64,000 nt of DNA from Benincasa hispida. Taxonomy: Eukaryota; Streptophyta; Magnoliopsida; Cucurbitales; Cucurbitaceae. The stretch lies in assembly GCF_009727055.1 (NCBI RefSeq), contig NC_052357.1:11232518-11296517 (forward strand), written 5' to 3'. Below the pieces are notes generated by a model, which did not search any database, had not been told where the DNA came from, and worked only from the letters and a program-made list of their open reading frames with translations. Both the position numbers and the translations under genes were made by a program. This document shows positions 11,391 through 23,030 of the stretch, one piece after another. Within the stretch, counting starts at the first letter, position 1. Every line of letters starts with the position of its first letter.

Positions 11391-11544
11391 TAATTGGCTT
11401 TTCTTTGTAGCTAATGAAGGAGTAGGCGTACTTAACCTTTTATTTGTGTTAGATAATATTTGTCTTTCTAAAATAAATTTTAAAAATAAATAATTAGTAG
11501 GATCTGTGAAAAATAAGAATGTAAGAGAAATTATTTATCCAAAA

Positions 11545-11745
11545 TAACAAAATTTAATCATTTAGACTTCTATCAATTTTTATTACTGATAGACACTAAT
11601 AGACTTTTATCAGTCTCTATTAGTGATAGGCTTCTATTAGTTTCTATCATTAATAGATGTTGATAAAAGTCTATCGATGTCTATCCGTATTTTTTGCTAT
11701 TTCTGTAAATAGTTTAACATTTTTTCTATCTACGAAAATTTCTCC
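11545..11745. repeat. GATAGA/TCTATC repeat field, MITE-like
   Basis: Multiple units such as 'actgatagacactaatagac' and 'gtctatcgatgtctatcc' lie between arms 'aacaaaatttaatca' and 'tgctatttctgtaaatag'. It is a relative of the 3826-4012 element with an expanded centre. Confidence 0.55.
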
Positions 11746-12848
11746 TTAAAAAAAACTAAAGATTTCGATTATCACTCTCAATTTTGTATTTATATGGTAT
11801 ATTTTTAAAAAACTTATTATTTGATATATCTACCATGATTTGCTTCTAGTTACATTTAAATTTTGTCACAAATAGAACATATGTTAAAAATTTTGAAGGC
11901 ATAATTTTATATAAAGTATATGTTTGTACAACTTTACTTCATCTATTACCAAAAGTTTATGTGCCTCAATTCACATAAATAGAGACTAGATAGATTTGAA
12001 AAATTAAAAAGATAAAAAAAGAATATTTTCTTTTAGAGGAGTATTTTTGTCCCTTTTTTTTTTCCTAAAAACAAGACATGAATGCATATTGTTATATAAA
12101 ACAACGTTTTTTTTTTCAAGAAAGTAATTATATAATGAATGTCATTTTATTTGAATGATATAAATATTTAATTAAATATAAATATTTTAAGTAGATTTGG
12201 TAAATAAGATTCAAATGGTTCTGATCTTATCCTCTCAAAGAAAACAGTTCTTATCTTATATAATATGTATCACGTGAATACCGTTTTAAAGCAAAGTTTT
12301 GAAAGAATTAATTATAAAATGGAATATAATTTCAACCAATATTTCTCAAATTTAAAAAAAGGTTTGAAGAAAACAGTTTGATTTTTTATTTTGATTTAAA
12401 TTCTTTTGTTTTTAAGGGGTGAAATAGAATAACCTATTTAATTTAAAGTGTAATGATCTTATGAATTTATTGTTTTGAGATACATATCTGATGTTTTGAT
12501 GGTATATTTCAATATATTTTTAATTCATAAAGACTATTTTATTTTAGGTCTGGTTTGATATAACCCTTCGATTTTTTATTTTTTTTAAAAAAATGAAATT
12601 TATAAATACCACATATATCGTTTGGTATCTATGTTTCATTATCACATTTTAGAATTGTTTATAAAATCTAAGTTAAGTTCTGAAAACTACGAAAAGTTGA
12701 TTTTAAAAAAGCTGTTAAAAAATAATCGACTAAAAATTCAATGTCAAACATATGAAGAATGAAAAGCACGATTGAGAAATTAATGAGAAATCAAGCACAA
12801 TCTTCTAAATAAAAAAAAAAAATTAAAGTCTCATTTGATAACTATTTA
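11746..12848. other. AT-rich spacer without a gene
   Basis: No gene is seen. Around 12545-12740 there are weak phrases like the TTA MITE family ('ggtctggtttgatataacc'), too decayed to delimit. Confidence 0.4.
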
Positions 12849-13149
12849 GGTCCCGTTTGATAACCATTTTGTTTTTTGTTTTTGTTTTTGAAAATTAAGT
12901 TTATATCATTTATATTTCTTATCATGATTTGTAATTTCTTAAGTACAATGGTTCAATTCTTAACCAAATTTGAAAAACAAAAACAACTTTTTGAAAGTCA
13001 CTTTTTTGAGTTCTCAAAATTTGGCTTGATTTTTTAAACCATTGTTGAAAAGTAGATAACAAAAGAAGAAATTTGAAAGTGGAAATATTGTTCATAGGCT
13101 TAATTTTAAAAAACAAAAACAAAAAATAAAATGGTTATCAAATGAGATC
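12849..13149. mobile_element. MITE, 301 bp, TTA family
   Basis: The left end GGTCCCGTTTGATAACC and the inverted right end GATCTCATTTGATAACC match well. TTA precedes it and TTG follows (one mutated base). The interior is very similar to 4189-4489. A reverse 66-codon ORF across it is chance. Confidence 0.75.
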
Positions 13150-13429
13150 TTGGTTTTTTGTTTCTAGTTTTTGAAAATTAAGCTTACAAACACTCATTCC
13201 ACCTCTAAGTTTCTTGTTTTGTTATTTGTTTTCTACCCATATTTTTAAAAATCGAACCAAAATAAAACTAAAAAAAAATAGTTTTTAAAAACTTGATTTT
13301 ATTTTTATATTTTGGTTAAGAATTCAACTCTTGTAAATAAAAAAGATGCAAAACATGGTTAAAAAAAAGACTATAAACTTAATTTTCAAAATCTAAAAAT
13401 AGAAAACGAAATGATTACCAAGTGGGATT
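13150..13429. mobile_element. Second MITE copy abutting the first
   Basis: It begins in the T-rich arm 'ttggttttttgtttctag' and ends with the inverted terminus 'gattaccaagtgggatt'. The first terminus is missing or merged with that of the neighbour, giving a head-to-tail pair. Confidence 0.6.
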
Positions 13430-14320
13430 TAAATAAATTTAAAATGAGACATGAAAATATCGATCAAAATTGAAAAAGTAATATTTTCTAAGGTATTAAA
13501 TTTAGATTTCAAAACTTGGATGTCATCCGTGAGACCTTTCAAGTACAAATGGCATGAAGTTGATTTTTGGGACTTACAAAGATAGAACCTCCAACCTGAA
13601 AATTAAATGCATGTCATTTAGACTGAACTAAACTCATTTTAGTAGGATGGATGTTATAGAAAAAAAAAATTAATATTATTTTAGTACTTATTACTTTCAT
13701 TACGTAATTAGATAATATATTAATTTGTTTTATAGAGTCCCATGTTATTCTTAAATGCTACTAGCAAGAAAAACAATGAATGGTGTGGTAGCATGGACAA
13801 TAATTTTCATTATATATTGATGGTTTGATTGTGTGGTTAGTTGGTGGAAGGGAGTTTTCATTTTTTTTTTTTCAATGGAGAGAAAATGTTTTTTTTTTTT
13901 TAAAGATAAAAGAAGAATATATGATAACCACCATTCATTTGAGAGGAAAGAATTTCAATAATAAAATCATAAGGCCACTGAGATAATAAATGTCAAAGTG
14001 AGTTTGATTCAATGGTATTGATATGTGTTTCATGCTTAAAGATGAGAGGTCAATCTCCCACTCTCGTAATTATTGTACTGAAAAAATAGAAAAAAACTAA
14101 AACTATAAAAAAAAAATATTTAGAGATGTGTTAGTTTCTTTTTTAAGTGAGAGTGAAAAGCTAATCTTTTATCTTAAACAAAAAAGTAGATGTTTTAAAA
14201 CGTCTTGTTCTTTTCTTTTTTAAAACCATAATGGTTTAATTGTTGAACTATACTCAATTTAATAAACTGTTTATCACTTTTTTTTTTTGTTCAATTTGAT
14301 TACTTGGGTCAAGAGTTTGT
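13430..14320. other. AT-rich spacer with a SINE-like remnant
   Basis: No gene is seen. Between 13999 and 14090 a tRNA-like A-box phrase (gtttgattcaatggtattgata), a B-box-like phrase (gagaggtcaatctccc) and 'ttgtactgaaaaaata' occur in the order of a tRNA-derived SINE. See the related phrases at 14858 and 16531. Confidence 0.35.
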
Positions 14321-14511
14321 AAAAATCCCCGTAGGGTCGGTCAAACCGGGGATTATAACCGGGTCCCTGGTTAGGGATGGGGAGGGTATCCCCACCCTGT
14401 CCCCGANNNNNNNNNNNNNNNNNNNNTATAATTATATACATTAAAAAGAAAAAATTGAAGATGGGTCTCACGGGATCGGGGATGGGGAATCCCTCACCCC
14501 ACCATGTTGTC
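14321..14511. repeat. GC-rich island around an assembly gap
   Basis: Short G-run/C-run phrases (ccggggattataaccggg, gggatggggagggtatcccc) flank 20 N. A reverse ORF of 79 codons runs through the gap and is not evidence of a gene. The G-rich composition is unlike the surroundings and would be hard to sequence. Confidence 0.5.
14407..14426. other. Assembly gap, 20 N
   Basis: Twenty unknown bases. The true length is not known. Confidence 0.95.
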
Positions 14512-16136
14512 AAACCTACTTGAGTCTTGGATGTTAGGTTAGATGTCTTTGTGGTTGTTTAATTGTGTGGAGGGAAGAGAGGCTACATATATATATATAT
14601 AATGAGAGAATATATGTATTTATTATCATCACATTACAAATTAATGAGAGAATGTCTGTTTTTCTTTTTGGGAAAGAAAAATCTCATATTGATGTCTTGC
14701 ATTCAATTGCCATACTTTTTGACAGAATATTTGAACCAAATATTGATAAAAACATCAGATTATGGCCTTTTTATTAAAATTATTTCTATTTATAAAGTGC
14801 TTTAACGATGCAGATCCAAATTATGCATTCATAAAAAAAAAAGTCGAAAAATCAAACATAGTTTAATTAGTTAAGTCGTTGACAAACTTTAGAATGATCG
14901 AATATTTAAATCTTCACACTACCTATCTATTTATTTTGTTCTCTAAATAAAAACCTCATACCGTCGTTCAACAAATATGAAATATTCATTTTTTTTAACG
15001 TTAAAAAATGTTAAAATTTGTTTTCAATAAATTACTATTTTTAAAATAAGTCTCTCAAAGGAAAACTAATTTATCTATAATATTCATTATTTCTTGAAAA
15101 CATAATATAATGTGGCTGTATGTACCAAAGATAATTTTTTCTTGTGGTCAATTTTAACATAATTTAGTAGATAAATATATAAGTAAGTTAACATTTTTTC
15201 ATTGTTAAAAGACAAATCAACAAGCCAAGTAGTCAACATTACACAAGTCAAATTTTGATGACATGTTATCTATTTGCAACTACTCTAATAAATATCTCCC
15301 TTCAATTATTTGCTCATATGACTTTGGAAGAAAAATGGAAAAAAATGAGTGGTTCACCAAAACCTACAAGAATTTCCTTCATTATTGATCTTGTTATTCA
15401 TCTCTTCTCACCTCATTTTACTTTTCTCATTTTTCATGTCATATTTTCATTTCTTTTTTTAATTTTTCACTCATTTATGTGATGAAATCAAGTGATGAGA
15501 AATTATTCACCCCACATATTTTTCTCTTTTTTTTTTTTTTTTCTTTTTTTAATTTGAAGTCTCTTTCTTGTTATTAAGACAATTTTTTCCAATTTTCTAA
15601 TCTTCTTGATTGTTGGTCTTGAAAAGGAAACCTATTTTATTTATATTTTTTCTAGTTAAACCAAATAAGAATAGTAAAAGTAGCTAAGAGTCAAGGTTTT
15701 GTAGGCAATCTAAATGATTTTTTCTTTTTAATGTTTTCAGTTCTATTAAATTGAAGCAAATATGACCGTTAATCTAAATTTTGTTTTTAAAACTATTTTT
15801 GAGTGTAATCCAAATAGTTTAATTATAAAAATAATTTTTTTTATATTTTCAATATATACATATTTTAAATAATATGAATATGTTCATAAATATATTTCAT
15901 ATTATAAATTCAATTATTTTTATTAAATTAAAATAAGTATTGGATAAGGTATCAAAATAATAATAAAAGGGAAATGCACCATAAATATATTTTTTTTTCT
16001 TTTTTTCTTTTTTTTTTTTGGGTAAAAAACATGACAACGAGTGGACCCAATTTTCAAAAAGAGTAAAAATTTCAAATATATACCTAAAAACACTTTTGCC
16101 AATTTTTCTTAACAAATTTACTATCTTTAACATTAA
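14512..16136. other. AT-rich spacer without a supported gene
   Basis: Several short ORFs (70-80 codons) occur but none shows a domain; those at 14563-14805 overlap a TA microsatellite, and 15255-15482 ends in a low-complexity Phe/Ile run. A possible SINE-like piece lies at 14858-14960. Confidence 0.45.
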
Positions 16137-16461
16137 GGGGACGTTTGGAGCAAGGAATTGGTTATTATAATTTTCAATTATTATAATTGGGTTATAATAG
16201 TTTGTGTTTGGGTTGTAGATTATTTTAATTTGGACTATAATAGTTTGTGTTTGAGGTATAAACTATTTTAGTTTGAAGAATAAATAGTAAACACTGTAAC
16301 AAAGAATAAAAAGAATTATGAATGTAAAATAGTAAAAACTATAGCAAATAGAAGTTTTGAAATAATGTTGATTGTAGCTAATTGGAGAATACAAAATAGT
16401 ATTTACTGTAGCAAAAGATGATTATTATAATCTTAACGTAGTCCTTGCTTCAAACGCACCC
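16137..16461. mobile_element. MITE, 325 bp, TAA target duplication
   Basis: The left end GGGGACGTTTGGAGCAAGGA and the inverted right end GGGTGCGTTTGAAGCAAGGA pair well. TAA flanks both sides (16134-16136 and 16462-16464). Terminal pattern and 3-bp duplication fit a PIF/Harbinger-type MITE, different from the TTA family above. It encodes nothing. Confidence 0.8.
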
Positions 16462-16530
16462 TAAGTGTGAAAATTTAAACTTCAACGGAGAAAATGATGC
16501 ACCTATAAATCTTAGAATAAGCCAAACCAA

Positions 16531-16610
16531 GCGTAACTTAATTGACATATGAGTATATGGTTTTGTAGTTCAAGTCGCTCTATTCTCAGTTGTACTAACA
16601 AATAATAAAA
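16531..16610. mobile_element. Possible SINE remnant
   Basis: A-box-like 'gcgtaacttaattgacatat', B-box-like 'gtagttcaagtcgctc' and 'ttgtactaacaaa' are spaced as in a tRNA-derived SINE head. The match to box consensus is loose. Confidence 0.3.
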
Positions 16611-16619
16611 ATACTCAAT

Positions 16620-16686
16620 CATATATATATATATATATATTCTAAGCATAAAATGATTTATTTATTTATTTATTTATTTATTTAAT
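16620..16686. repeat. TA and TTTA microsatellites
   Basis: A (TA)n run at about 16622-16640 is followed by (TTTA)n at 16658-16686. Confidence 0.9.
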
Positions 16687-17027
16687 AGAAAATGAGGTTC
16701 TAGCCACCTAAACAAGTTAGTTGATAATGGTTTGGAATTCTACAAGAGTTCATAGAAAGTTAGTTGATAAGAAAAATAAAATGTTTTTGTATTAATTTTT
16801 ATTCTAAATTTTTAATTTCATCAAATTATATAGTAAATACCACGAGTTAATGGGGGAAATGGTTCAAAATAAAATAAGCCAACTAATAAAATAGGGGGGA
16901 AATGCCTATTTTAACAAATTTGACCAACTAATAATGTTTGATAGATTGCATTCCAATTATCGATAAATATTGTTAATCTTCAACTAAAAAAAGTTGCAGT
17001 TTTTATTTTATAATAAATACTTCTCTG
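16687..17027. other. AT-rich spacer without a gene
   Basis: Nothing recognisable was seen up to the start of the K3 LTR. Confidence 0.4.
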
Positions 17028-17152
17028 TATTATAAATATGTTAAGTTAGGTATAATGTAGATGTCCATTATTAATGTTAATTAGTCATTTGTCACTTATT
17101 CATTATCCCATGTGTCATTCATGTATTTCAAGATTACACACTATTGAGGCTC
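17028..17152 (+). mobile_element. 5' LTR of copia K3, first part
   Basis: It matches the start of the K3 3' LTR (24069): 'tattataaatatgtta', 'ggtataatgtagatg', 'catgtgtcattc' and 'aagattacacactattg'. After 17152 the match breaks where the 3' LTR continues 'gtgtctatgtaatcc', and the end of the LTR reappears only near 19140. Confidence 0.7.
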
Positions 17153-17754
17153 ATTTGATAACGATATCATTTCTTGTTTCTTATGCTTGATAACTATTCC
17201 TATTTCTTATTTCCTATTTCTTGAAAAAAAAAAAAAAAAAGAACAGAAAACTGTTGGATAACTATTTCTTGTTTCTCGTTTCTTGTATTTTCCCCCCTTA
17301 CATTTTTCATATTTTATAGTTTAAATATAATCTAACTATATAAAATAAAAAGATATATAGCATGCATTAAAATATAAAAAATAATTATCAAATATTTAAA
17401 TTATTGAATACACATAAATCCCGATGTAAAATTAATATCGACAATACAATTGTTTCTATCATTCACATGTTGCTCAAATTTGATTTACAATATCATTTCT
17501 TACTCAAGTCATTTGTTTTAAATATTAAATGATGTTGACTCAAATATATCTTAATTATATTATTATGTAAATGTCGTGATTGTAAAAATATTAAAATGAA
17601 CCTAAATGAATATCTTAGTAAACAAGATTTATATTATTGTAAAATTATAATTGGTTTTGGTATGTAAGAAAAATTAAAATATATATACAAAAATCATATT
17701 GTAAATTTTAAAATTCAAAATTCAAAAAATATTTATAAATGACAAAATTATTGA

Positions 17755-17850
17755 AAATATTTACAAATAATAGTAAAATATCACAGTGTATGTGCGATAG
17801 ATCGTGATAAACAGTGAAATTTTGTTATATTTGTAAATATTTTGGTTTGT
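17755..17850. mobile_element. Short GATAGA-family inverted repeat
   Basis: Arms 'aatatttacaaataatagta' and its imperfect reverse complement surround 'gcgatagatcgtgataaac'. It is the shortest relative of the 3826-4012 element and leads directly into the tandem repeat. Confidence 0.45.
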
Positions 17851-18173
17851 TTTCATGTATCTGAAAACAACCCTATTGAAAATTTGAAATTTGAAAATAA
17901 AAACAATATATAAATCTAAATATTTGAAATTTTAAAATTCAAAATTAAATTTACATATTTATAAATATTTTGGTTTATTTTTGTATATTTGAAAACAATC
18001 TTATTGAAAATTTGAAATTTGAAAATCAAAATAATATATAAATCTAAATATTTGAAAATTCAAAATTCAAAATTAAATTTGCTATATTTATATATATTTT
18101 GGTTTATTTTCCTATATTTGAAAATAACTTTACCGAATATTTGAAATTTGAAAATCAAAACAATATATAAATC
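17840..18173. repeat. Tandem repeat, period ~128 bp, about 2.6 copies before a gap
   Basis: The phrase 'ttttggttt' recurs at 17840, 17968 and 18097. Each copy continues with 'gaaaacaa....attgaaaatttgaaatttgaaaat' and 'atataaatc'. The repeat runs into the N gap, so the true copy number is unknown. Confidence 0.85.
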
Positions 18174-18198
18174 NNNNNNNNNNNNNNNNNNNNNNNNN
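18174..18198. other. Assembly gap, 25 N
   Basis: Unknown bases at the end of the tandem repeat, most likely a collapse point. Confidence 0.95.
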
Positions 18199-19139
18199 AT
18201 ACTATCGAAATAAAATATTCATTATTATAGTATTATCAAATTTAATGTAGTATTAAAATCATTGAAGCCTGCAATAAATAACATTAAAATTATATTTAAC
18301 TATAACGAAAAAATATAACATACATACTTTTTAACTTAGAACTGTAGTAGCGACACCAACTCTTCATGATTAATATAGTTGTTAATTTTCACTCAACAGC
18401 ACACAACAGAACACAGGATACCGTGAGAAAAATTAGATAATAAATAGGAATGTAATATTAGGAGTAATTATGAGATCAAATAAATTAAATAGTATATTAA
18501 ATAGACAGTGTATAAATATTAGACTACCTTATAGATAAATCGAAATTAAAAATAACAAAAATGTGTATGTGTTTTCTACCTTTCTCCAAATCTTTTTCTT
18601 TATTATTTCACCAATATTTTATGAGTAAGAAACCGCTCGACATAAATGTCATCTTCACACAGAAGCACATTTTGAGATAAGAAGTGAATAGTCTGGATGA
18701 ACATTCAAACCTATTATTAAATTCCTTTTCTCTTTTCTTTTTCTTTTTTCTCTAATTTTTGAAGGTATAATCCAATCAGTTTTAGTGACACTCTTTATAT
18801 TTTTTTTCTAACATTTTGTTATAAATTCTCCTAAAAATTTTGTCCAAAAAGTTATTTTAAACTTCTAACAAAAATATTTTTCTCCTATTACTATTTCTAA
18901 TTTATTTAAATTTACTAATATTGTTCCAAATTAAAACTTTCTATTTCCTTTTATTATTTATTTTTCTCTATATATTTTTTATTATTATTTTTCGTTTCCT
19001 TCTTATTTTATATTTAATTTTTTCTCTAATATTTTATTTATATTTCTTTTATTAATTATATCTTTATTTTATTTATATTTTATTTGTTTCTTATTTTTAT
19101 TTTATATTTTATATAATTTAATTTTAATTTTCGAATTAT

Positions 19140-19219
19140 TTCATATATTATTATATTATATTATAATTTTCCCGTATCTGTGTTCTCGTTGTGTGCTGTT
19201 GAGCTCCGCAAATTCACAA
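19140..19219 (+). mobile_element. 5' LTR of copia K3, end part
   Basis: The phrase 'gtatctgtgttctcgttgtg' and 'aaattcacaa' match the end of the 3' LTR at 24364-24397. An extra 'tgctgttgagctcc' is present here. The primer-binding site follows directly. Confidence 0.7.
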
Positions 19220-19223
19220 TATA

Positions 19224-19240
19224 TTATCAGCACGAGCTCC
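19224..19240 (+). other. Primer-binding site of K3
   Basis: TTATCAGCACGAGCTCC lies right after the LTR end, identical in type to the K1 site at 2536-2550. Confidence 0.7.
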
Positions 19241-19383
19241 TGTCGTTTTCCTCGCTAAAGGTAGGTCCTAAAAGTATGTATGTTTTTTCCTCCTCGTTAT
19301 AGTTAACCAATTTAATGTTATTTTGTATATTTAATATCTATTAAATTTCTAATATAAATACAATATTTTATGATAGTATTGTC

Positions 19384-20430
19384 ATGATAAATCTCGTAAA
19401 ATTAGAATTTGTCGCCCTTGATATTAACGGTAGTAAACATTTGTCATGGATATATGATGCCGAAATCGACCTGGATGCTATGAATCTTGGAGAGACTATT
19501 AAAGAAGTAAATATGATATCCAGTCAGAATAAAGAAAAAAATTATGATTTTCCTTTCTCATCATCTCCACGAGAGGTTGAAAATAGAGTATCTTAGAATA
19601 AAAGATTTCCATATCTTGTGGAAAAATTTGAAAGAGATGTAAGATCATAAAAAAACAGATATTCTTCCTAAAGTTTGTTATGGGCGGATGCACTTGAGGC
19701 TACAAAATTTCAAATCAGTAAGCGATTACAACTCCGCATTATTTAAAATAAGTTCGAAACTGTTATTATGCAGAGAGAAAATTACTGAAGCTGATATGTT
19801 AGAAAAAACATTTTCTACATTTCATGTCTTGAATATGCTCATGCAGCAGCAATAACAAGAGAAAGGTTTTAAACAATATTCTGAACTAATTTCATATCTT
19901 CTCGTGGCAGAACAAAATAACAAGTTATTAATGAAAAATCATGATTCTCGACTGGGACGACACCATTCCCTGAAGTGAATGTTGTGTATTTTAATAATAA
20001 TCGTGGTCGAGTTTGTGACCGTGGCAGAGGAAGAAATAATTATAATTTTCGTGATGGTCGTTCTAATCATTCAAATTTCAAAAGAACCACACAAAATGAT
20101 TATCACAAAAGAAAAGCTCCATAAGATAAGAGTTTAGAAAATGTTGAAAATAAATGCTTCCTATGTGGAATGACTAGACATTAGTCATATACCTCGTTAA
20201 AGCACATAGTTGATCTCTATTAAGCATCCCAGAAGGAAAAAAAGAAAAATGTTGAAGCAAATTTTGCATACCAGGATAATGACATATTTGACCCATCTCA
20301 TGTGACAAATTTGGATGTGACGGACTTCTTTGAATCTCCTGAAGAGAAAATCGGCAGAATTGATGGAACATTAAGTGTTTTCTTAGATTTTGAAAATATC
20401 TAAACTTATTTTTTTTTATTTTGTTCATCT
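19384..20430 (+). pseudogene. K3 copia gag remnant
   Basis: The ATG at 19384 begins a gag start with HLSW and DLDAMNLGETIKE, the same family as K1. The open frame ends at 19596 by a frameshift. Later pieces in other frames include an Arg/Gly-rich stretch with many N and G codons (about 20010-20060), a decayed zinc-knuckle stretch (CFLCGMTRH near 20155, with the final Cys context broken) and an acidic tail. In the intact family gag packages the RNA. Numerous stops make it non-functional. Confidence 0.8.
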
Positions 20431-20639
20431 CCATGTTTTTTGTCCTCTTGGTAAATGTTAACCTTTGTATATTCCAAATATTGTTTTTCTTATTAAAATT
20501 ATTTTTTTAATGAAGAAACTTGGATTATTTTCATATGTTGGGTGACTAAAAAATGAGTAAATAAGATCTATCTCTGGCAAATAGTATAACTACACATAAA
20601 ATACTTATGAGTAGAAAATATTTTTCAAAACTGACAATG

Positions 20640-21231
20640 CTGGAGGCAAAAGTTAGTACAATATCAGCTTCTACAAACCTAATTGAAGGGTTTGGAAAAA
20701 CAAATATTATTTTTCCTAGGAACAAAATTTACAATTAGCAATGCAGTGTTCTCTAGTCAATAAAAAATAAATCTACTTAGTTTTAATGATATAAGTTGCA
20801 ATGGTTACCACATCGAGACTGACAGAAAGAATAATATGGAGTATCGTTATATCATATCTACTATCTCATATGAAAAACGTATACTAGATGGATAATATTA
20901 TACTCATATACGAGTAATTGAAACATATGCAACAATGAACCTGAAGTTCATGAATCCAGACATATTTACAATTTGGCATGACAGATTAGGTCATCCAGGG
21001 TCTATAATGATGAGAATAATTATTGAGAATTCAAATGGACATTTATTGAACAGCCAAAAGATTCTTCAATCTAATGAATTATCATGTGATGCTTGCTCTC
21101 AAGGTAAATTAATCATTAGACCATCACCAAATAAAGTGGGGACTGAATCACATGCATTTTTAGAGCGAATTCATGGTGATATAGACCTATTAACCCACCA
21201 AGTAGACTATTTAGATATTTTATGGTATTAA
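20640..21231 (+). pseudogene. K3 protease tail and GAG-pre-integrase domain
   Basis: The best piece is 20935-21231: WHDRLGHPGSIMMR is the typical pre-integrase motif and CDACSQGK is the second half of the zinc-binding H-H-C-C pattern. A possible decayed protease region (about 20640-20930) precedes it; I could not see an intact D-S/T-G active site. The domain normally positions integrase on element DNA. The frame ends at a stop before the integrase core. Confidence 0.75.
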
Positions 21232-22010
21232 TAGATGCATCCAACAGATAGTCACAGGTGTGCTTATTTTCAAGTCGAAATATTGCATTTGCAAGATTAC
21301 TTACTCAAATAATTAAGTTAAAAATACAATTTCTTTATTGTACAATTAAAACCATTCATCTTGATAATATTGGTAAATTTACATCCCAAGCTTTTGATAA
21401 TTATTGTATGTCAATTGGGATAAGTGTTAAGCTCATATTCATAAACAAAATGGTTAAGTAGAATCATTCATAAAACGTTTGTAGTTAATTGCTAGATCAT
21501 TGCTTATGAAAGCTAAGCTTTCTACATCTATATGGGGACATGTTATTTTGCATGCAACATCACTTGTATGCATTAAACCAATATCTTATCATATGTACTC
21601 GCCATTATAATTAGCTCATGGCCATGAGCTAAATATTTCCTATCTGGGAATTTTTGGATGTGCAGTATATGTTCCGATTGCTCCACTACGTACTAAGATG
21701 GGTCCTTGAAAGAGGTTAGAAATATATATTGGATATGATTCTCCATCAATTATCAAATACCTTGAACCTTTATTGGGTGATGTATTTACTGCACGATTTT
21801 TTAATTATTGTTTTAATGAGACAAATTTTTCAACATTAGGAGGAGGAATTAAGAAGCTAAGAAAAGAAATTACATGGAATGCATCATTATTGTCTCATTT
21901 AGATCCTCGTATATATCAATGTGAACTTAAAGTTCAGAAGATAATTCATTTGCAAAATATAGCAAAGAAAGTAACTAAGTCACATATACCAGCTGCAAAT
22001 GTTCCATAAA
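21232..22010 (+). pseudogene. K3 integrase remnant
   Basis: Pieces in shifting frames give LDNIGKFTSQAFDNYC (21358-21405), where the usual acidic/glycine residues are partly changed, followed by fragments of the later core (the glutamate block is broken by a stop at 21460) and C-terminal pieces such as SYLGIFGCAVYVP near 21640-21675. The catalytic D-D-E set is not intact. Confidence 0.7.
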
Positions 22011-22339
22011 AAATTGATATCCCAACACAACAAGTTATCACTAATGAGTCTAGAACACGTCAAAAGCGTAGTAGACCGGTAGGTTCCAAAGATAAAAATC
22101 CTCGAAAAGGAAAAATAATTAATAGTCAAGAAGACTTGGTTGAGGATGTAAATACTCATGAAGAAATTTATAACATGACTAATGAGGAAGGTGGAATACA
22201 TAAAGATAATAATGAGATTTCAATAAACTATGTCATGATAGGAAGAAGATGGAACCGAACTCATGTAGTTATTGACAAGATTTTTGCAACCAACTAATGA
22301 GGAAGGTGGAATACATAAAGATAACTTGATATTATATCT

Positions 22340-23030
22340 GAAAATGAGGATTCTAAACCAAAATCTATTGAAGAATGTCGACATAGAAAAGATTTGCTTC
22401 AGTGGAAAGAAGCAATCAAGACAAAATTAAACTTACTTTCAAAATGTCGGGTTTTTAAATTAGTAGTCTAAATACCAGAAGATGTCAAATCAGTGGGATA
22501 CAAATGGGTATTTGTGAGGAAAAGAAATGAAAATAATGAGGATCATACAAACAAGACTAGTTGCACAAGATTTTTCACAAAAACTTGGTATTGATTATGA
22601 GGAGACATATTCTCCTGTGGTAGATGCAATTACACTAGGATATTTAATTGGTTTAACTGTGTATGAAAGTCTGGATATGCTTCTTATAGATGTAGTCACA
22701 ACACATTTATATGGATCTCTTGATAATGATATTTATATGAGAACCCAAAATAATTTAAGGTACTTGAAACATATAAATCAAATTCTTGGGAATTTTATTC
22801 AATAAAGTTACAGAAATCGCTATACAATCATTTGAGTAGATATTTGTTGAAAGAAGGATATCAAAACAATCCAATATGTCCGTATGTTAGATTTGCTAAT
22901 ATAACTGTATATGTTGATGACTTAAATATAATTGGGACTTCTGAAGAGCTTTACAAGGTAATAGAATATCTTAAGAAAGAATTTGAGATGAAAGATCTTG
23001 GAAAATTTTTTTTTTGTCTTGGCTTGTAAA
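22340..23030 (+). pseudogene. K3 reverse transcriptase remnant
   Basis: RT begins with WKEAIKTKLN near 22405 and GYKWVFVRK near 22498. The frame 22527-22805 holds LVAQDFSQKLGIDYEETYSPV and DMLLIDVVTTHLYGSLD, where the first catalytic Asp block is recognisable. After a break, 22832-23029 holds YVDD at about 22909-22920 and EFEMKDLGKFFFCLGL. Several frameshifts and stops remain. Confidence 0.85.

Larger units (their letters stand above)
17153..19139. mobile_element. ~2-kb insertion or rearrangement inside the K3 5' LTR
   Basis: This block has no counterpart in the 3' LTR. It begins like the TTA MITE family ('gaggctcatttgataacg'), contains a 128-bp tandem repeat (17840-18173), a gap of 25 N, and near 18393-18440 an inverted copy of the LTR end found at 19155-19203. 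It therefore may hold more than one insertion. No coding region is seen. Confidence 0.5.
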
